Of a DNA stretch of 64,000 nt, positions 62,740 through 64,000 are shown one piece after another. This stretch comes from Chthoniobacterales bacterium. GTDB taxonomy: Bacteria > Verrucomicrobiota > Verrucomicrobiia > Chthoniobacterales > UBA10450. Position numbers and translations under genes: made by a program. Position 1 is the first letter of the stretch; every line of letters begins with the position of its first letter. Where the stretch lies: the NCBI GenBank assembly GCA_013821455.1, contig JACDGS010000022.1, positions 1 to 64,000 of the forward strand. The letters run 5' to 3'. A model generated the notes under the pieces. That model saw only the letters and a list, made by a program, of their open reading frames with translations. It did not search any database and was not told the origin of the DNA.

Positions 62740-62762
62740 ATGAACGATCGTCCCCCTCGCCC

Positions 62763-63042
62763 GGAGGACAGGTTTAAGGAATCAGGAAAGCAGGAAAACA
62801 GGAAAGAATTTGAAAACCAAGAAGCCAGAAAAGGAGATCGTTCCAAACTTTCCGCGTCCTGGTTTTGAAAGCCCGGCCTCATCTTCGATTTCGTTACGGC
62901 TGGTTTCCAAATTCATCCCTCCTTCCTGCTTTCCAGCTTTCCTGATTCAAATAATCCCTGCACGCTCCCCGACAAAAAAAAGGCCGGCGCGCTCTCCCCA
63001 GAACGCGCCGGCCTTCCGGAAACAATCCTTTACTCGTTAGGC
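62763..63042. repeat. Duplicated non-coding element, copy 2
   Basis: The second copy of the element described at 62469. It ends with TTTACTCGTTAGGCA, so the octamer in its extended form is part of the duplicated unit. Differences from copy 1 are point changes and an added GGAAAACA word near its start. Confidence 0.85.
62980..63015 (-). terminator. Strong terminator hairpin in copy 2
   Basis: The 12-bp stem AAGGCCGGCGCG/CGCGCCGGCCTT is followed on the minus strand by eight or nine T. It lies 59 bases past the stop of the hypothetical gene at 63.1 kb and probably ends its transcript. Confidence 0.8.
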
Positions 63043-63073
63043 ACGAATGATCGCCAACATTGCGCCGCCGTAT

Positions 63074-63778
63074 CTAGCTCACCGTCACCTGCGTGCTTTG
63101 GCTGATCTGGCCGACCTGCTCGTCGTTGATCACCGGCCAGTAAGTGTAAGTGCGCACTTCCGGCACATTCGCCACCTTCAGCGGCGTCGTATCGATAAAA
63201 GTCCGCATGCTGAAAAAGCGCACGAAAGTCGGCTGCGAATCGCCATTGCGCTGCAGATAGAGATTGCCGCCGTCGATGTTGCCCTGGGCGAGACGCACCG
63301 TAAACTTCACCTGCTCGTGGCCGACTGCTTTGGCGTTGACGATTTCGCCCGTGTAGGTGTTGGGATCGAACGGCGTGCCTGTGGGCGTGAGCCGCATGGC
63401 CGCGCCAATCACATCCGGAGTATATTGCGGCGCACCGGTCACCTGTTTCACCCAGCCGACGCGGCGGGTATCGATCCCTCCGTGCAGCGGGCCCGCGGGC
63501 ACGGACGGCATCCAGCTCGGCCAGCTCGGCAGCGTCATGGTATCGGGCCCGCCCTTTAACGCGGAATCGACGAAGCCAAAAATGGTCGAGGCAAAATTGG
63601 AAGCCTGCGCGCGGGCGATTTGCAAAAGGTAAACCGCCCAGCCTGCATCGTTAAGCACGTCGCTCACCTCGCCCGGATTGAAGCCGACCTGCGGCAGATA
63701 AGTCGACGCTTCGTTCTGCACATTGCTCCACCAACTGATCTGCCCCGAGATGTCATCTGGATAATAAGTCTTTTTCAT
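63074..63778 (-). CDS. Hypothetical protein
   Basis: The protein has 234 residues from ATG 63778 (MKKTYYPDDISGQISWWSNVQNEASTYLPQVG); ATG 63787 and the longer track start are possible but less natural. The first half looks helical (DVLNDAGWAVYLLQIARAQASNFASTIFGFVD), the second half beta-rich and fibronectin-like (VKFTVRLAQGNIDGGNLYLQRNGDSQPTFVRFFS, TYTYWPVINDEQVGQ). No signal peptide is seen. I do not recognise a named family; similar helix-plus-Fn3-like proteins occur in Verrucomicrobiota. No octamer lies inside. Confidence 0.65.
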   Translation of the reverse strand: MKKTYYPDDISGQISWWSNVQNEASTYLPQVGFNPGEVSDVLNDAGWAVYLLQIARAQASNFASTIFGFVDSALKGGPDTMTLPSWPSWMPSVPAGPLHGGIDTRRVGWVKQVTGAPQYTPDVIGAAMRLTPTGTPFDPNTYTGEIVNAKAVGHEQVKFTVRLAQGNIDGGNLYLQRNGDSQPTFVRFFSMRTFIDTTPLKVANVPEVRTYTYWPVINDEQVGQISQSTQVTVS

Positions 63779-63906
63779 ACGCGGCATTATTAAGCAGCCT
63801 TTATGCCAGCTCTGCCCGCAACAAAGTTTCAATCCTTTCCTGAAATCTCGACAGCCCGCTGTGCGAGCGAATTTTTCAGCGAGCAAGAGATTCAATTTCT
63901 TCGCTG

Positions 63907-64000
63907 GAGAATGCCAATCCCTGGCTAGGGATTGGCATTTCCCCGCTGGGAATTTGCATTCCCCGGCCAGGGATTTGGGTTCCCTGACGAGAGATTTCGA
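63907..64000. repeat. 21-bp degenerate tandem repeat array, cut by the window end
   Basis: About four and a half units of 21 bp follow each other, each built like GGCATTTCCCCGCTGGGAAT (a TCCC and an AGGGATT core). The first two units face each other as a perfect hairpin, ATGCCAATCCCT/AGGGATTGGCAT with a GGCT loop. In one frame the plus strand reads heptads of the type SLARDWH-FPAGNLH-SPARDLG-SLTRDF. The array continues past the window. Confidence 0.75.

Larger units (their letters stand above)
616..63042. repeat. Dispersed octamer CGTTAGGC/GCCTAACG, about 101 exact copies
   Basis: Start positions found by eye include 616, 682, 1070, 1707, 3029, 3860, 4255, 5167, 6472, 6965, 7464, 7636, 7707, 8088, 8786, 9047, 9135, 9415, 9744, 9894, 9949, 10180, 10502, 11485, 13215, 13613, 14272, 14431, 14703, 14751, 15159, 16581, 16767, 17418, 18148, 18607, 19046, 19837, 20407, 21481, 23360, 24430, 24450, 24674, 24790, 25652, 25904, 26464, 26848, 27141, 27721, 28102, 28681, 29169, 29562, 30324, 30377, 30625, 33113, 34214, 36289, 36551, 38568, 39533, 39632, 41317, 41765, 42265, 44016, 45506, 46238, 47700, 48996, 50544, 51034, 52101, 54367, 54511, 54874, 55061, 55169, 55253, 55568, 55769, 56351, 56911, 57050, 57262, 57605, 57919, 59015, 62732 and 63035, plus the clusters listed separately. 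About 61 read CGTTAGGC and 40 GCCTAACG. Most have T before CGTTAGGC. Confidence 0.92.

Noticed and set aside
62507-63040. Two 76-residue ORFs with similar sequence as a small gene family
   Set aside because: They are read from the two copies of a non-coding repeat that includes terminator hairpins, and show no protein-like features.
616-63042. Octamer excess as a by-product of a common protein motif (PNE, PND, SLG, VRR)
   Set aside because: Copies are in all three frames, on both strands relative to genes, in stop codons and in non-coding DNA, so no single peptide explains them.
616-63042. Octamer as a Chi- or KOPS-like polar site
   Set aside because: Both orientations occur (about 61 to 40) without a clear switch along the window. 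A weak replication-strand bias cannot be excluded from 64 kb.
1-64000. tRNA, rRNA or CRISPR arrays
   Set aside because: I looked through the intergenic gaps and saw no cloverleaf-like sequence, rRNA words or regularly spaced direct repeats with unique spacers.

Overview
The window reads as the chromosome of a GC-rich Gram-negative bacterium, most likely a Verrucomicrobiota member of the Spartobacteria/Chthoniobacterales type. This is an inference from gene content and style: futalosine menaquinone genes, a hut operon with a fused FTCD enzyme, an Anbu-type proteasome homologue, a tryptophan-rich DUF6600-like protein, and ribosomal proteins with A/P/K-rich tails. I saw no rRNA, tRNA, CRISPR array or prophage.

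Layout. 0-5 kb: a truncated hypothetical gene, a decayed ClC channel gene, a small lipoprotein, a frameshifted CBM48-hydrolase, nagZ, nadD and rsfS. 5-10 kb: an FKBP isomerase, a conserved hypothetical, a membrane protein, an L,D-transpeptidase and cinA. 10-14 kb: tig-clpP-clpX. 14-21 kb: the histidine utilisation genes hutH-hutU-ftcD and hutI, with a vapBC toxin-antitoxin pair between ftcD and hutI. 21-26 kb: a small lipoprotein, a second L,D-transpeptidase, asd, a W-rich secreted protein and htrA. 26-32 kb: mqnE-mqnA-recJ-recG-htrA in one close-packed minus-strand run; recG carries an in-frame REP-associated transposase element. 32-36.5 kb: a secretin, Anbu, a holin-like membrane protein, a DUF2934 protein and a small hypothetical. 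36.5-54.7 kb: one long minus-strand str-S10-spc-alpha ribosomal cluster, from rpsL to rpsD, with an unrelated secreted coiled-coil gene inserted and with rpsN, rpmD, rpoA and rplQ absent from their usual places. 54.9-64 kb: an ABC-F ATPase, tgt (with an inverted-repeat insertion), a beta-propeller protein, a thioredoxin-like protein, a Ser/Thr kinase, a duplicated non-coding element, a hypothetical gene, and the start of a 21-bp tandem repeat array.

The strongest unexplained signal is a dispersed non-palindromic octamer, CGTTAGGC/GCCTAACG, usually TCGTTAGGC. I counted about 101 exact copies by eye in 64 kb, where base composition predicts roughly 2-3. It occurs on both strands, in all three reading frames, in intergenic DNA, in hairpin loops and as the stop codon of at least seven genes. 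In intergenic DNA it has an extended form close to TATACTCGTTAGGCA. It behaves like the DNA uptake sequences of Neisseriaceae and Pasteurellaceae, but with a sequence I do not recognise. It is nearly absent from 58-62.4 kb. A second layer is a set of REP/BIME-like repeats, one family of which flanks the transposase inside recG and also occurs between cinA and clpX; related elements lie inside the S10 operon.
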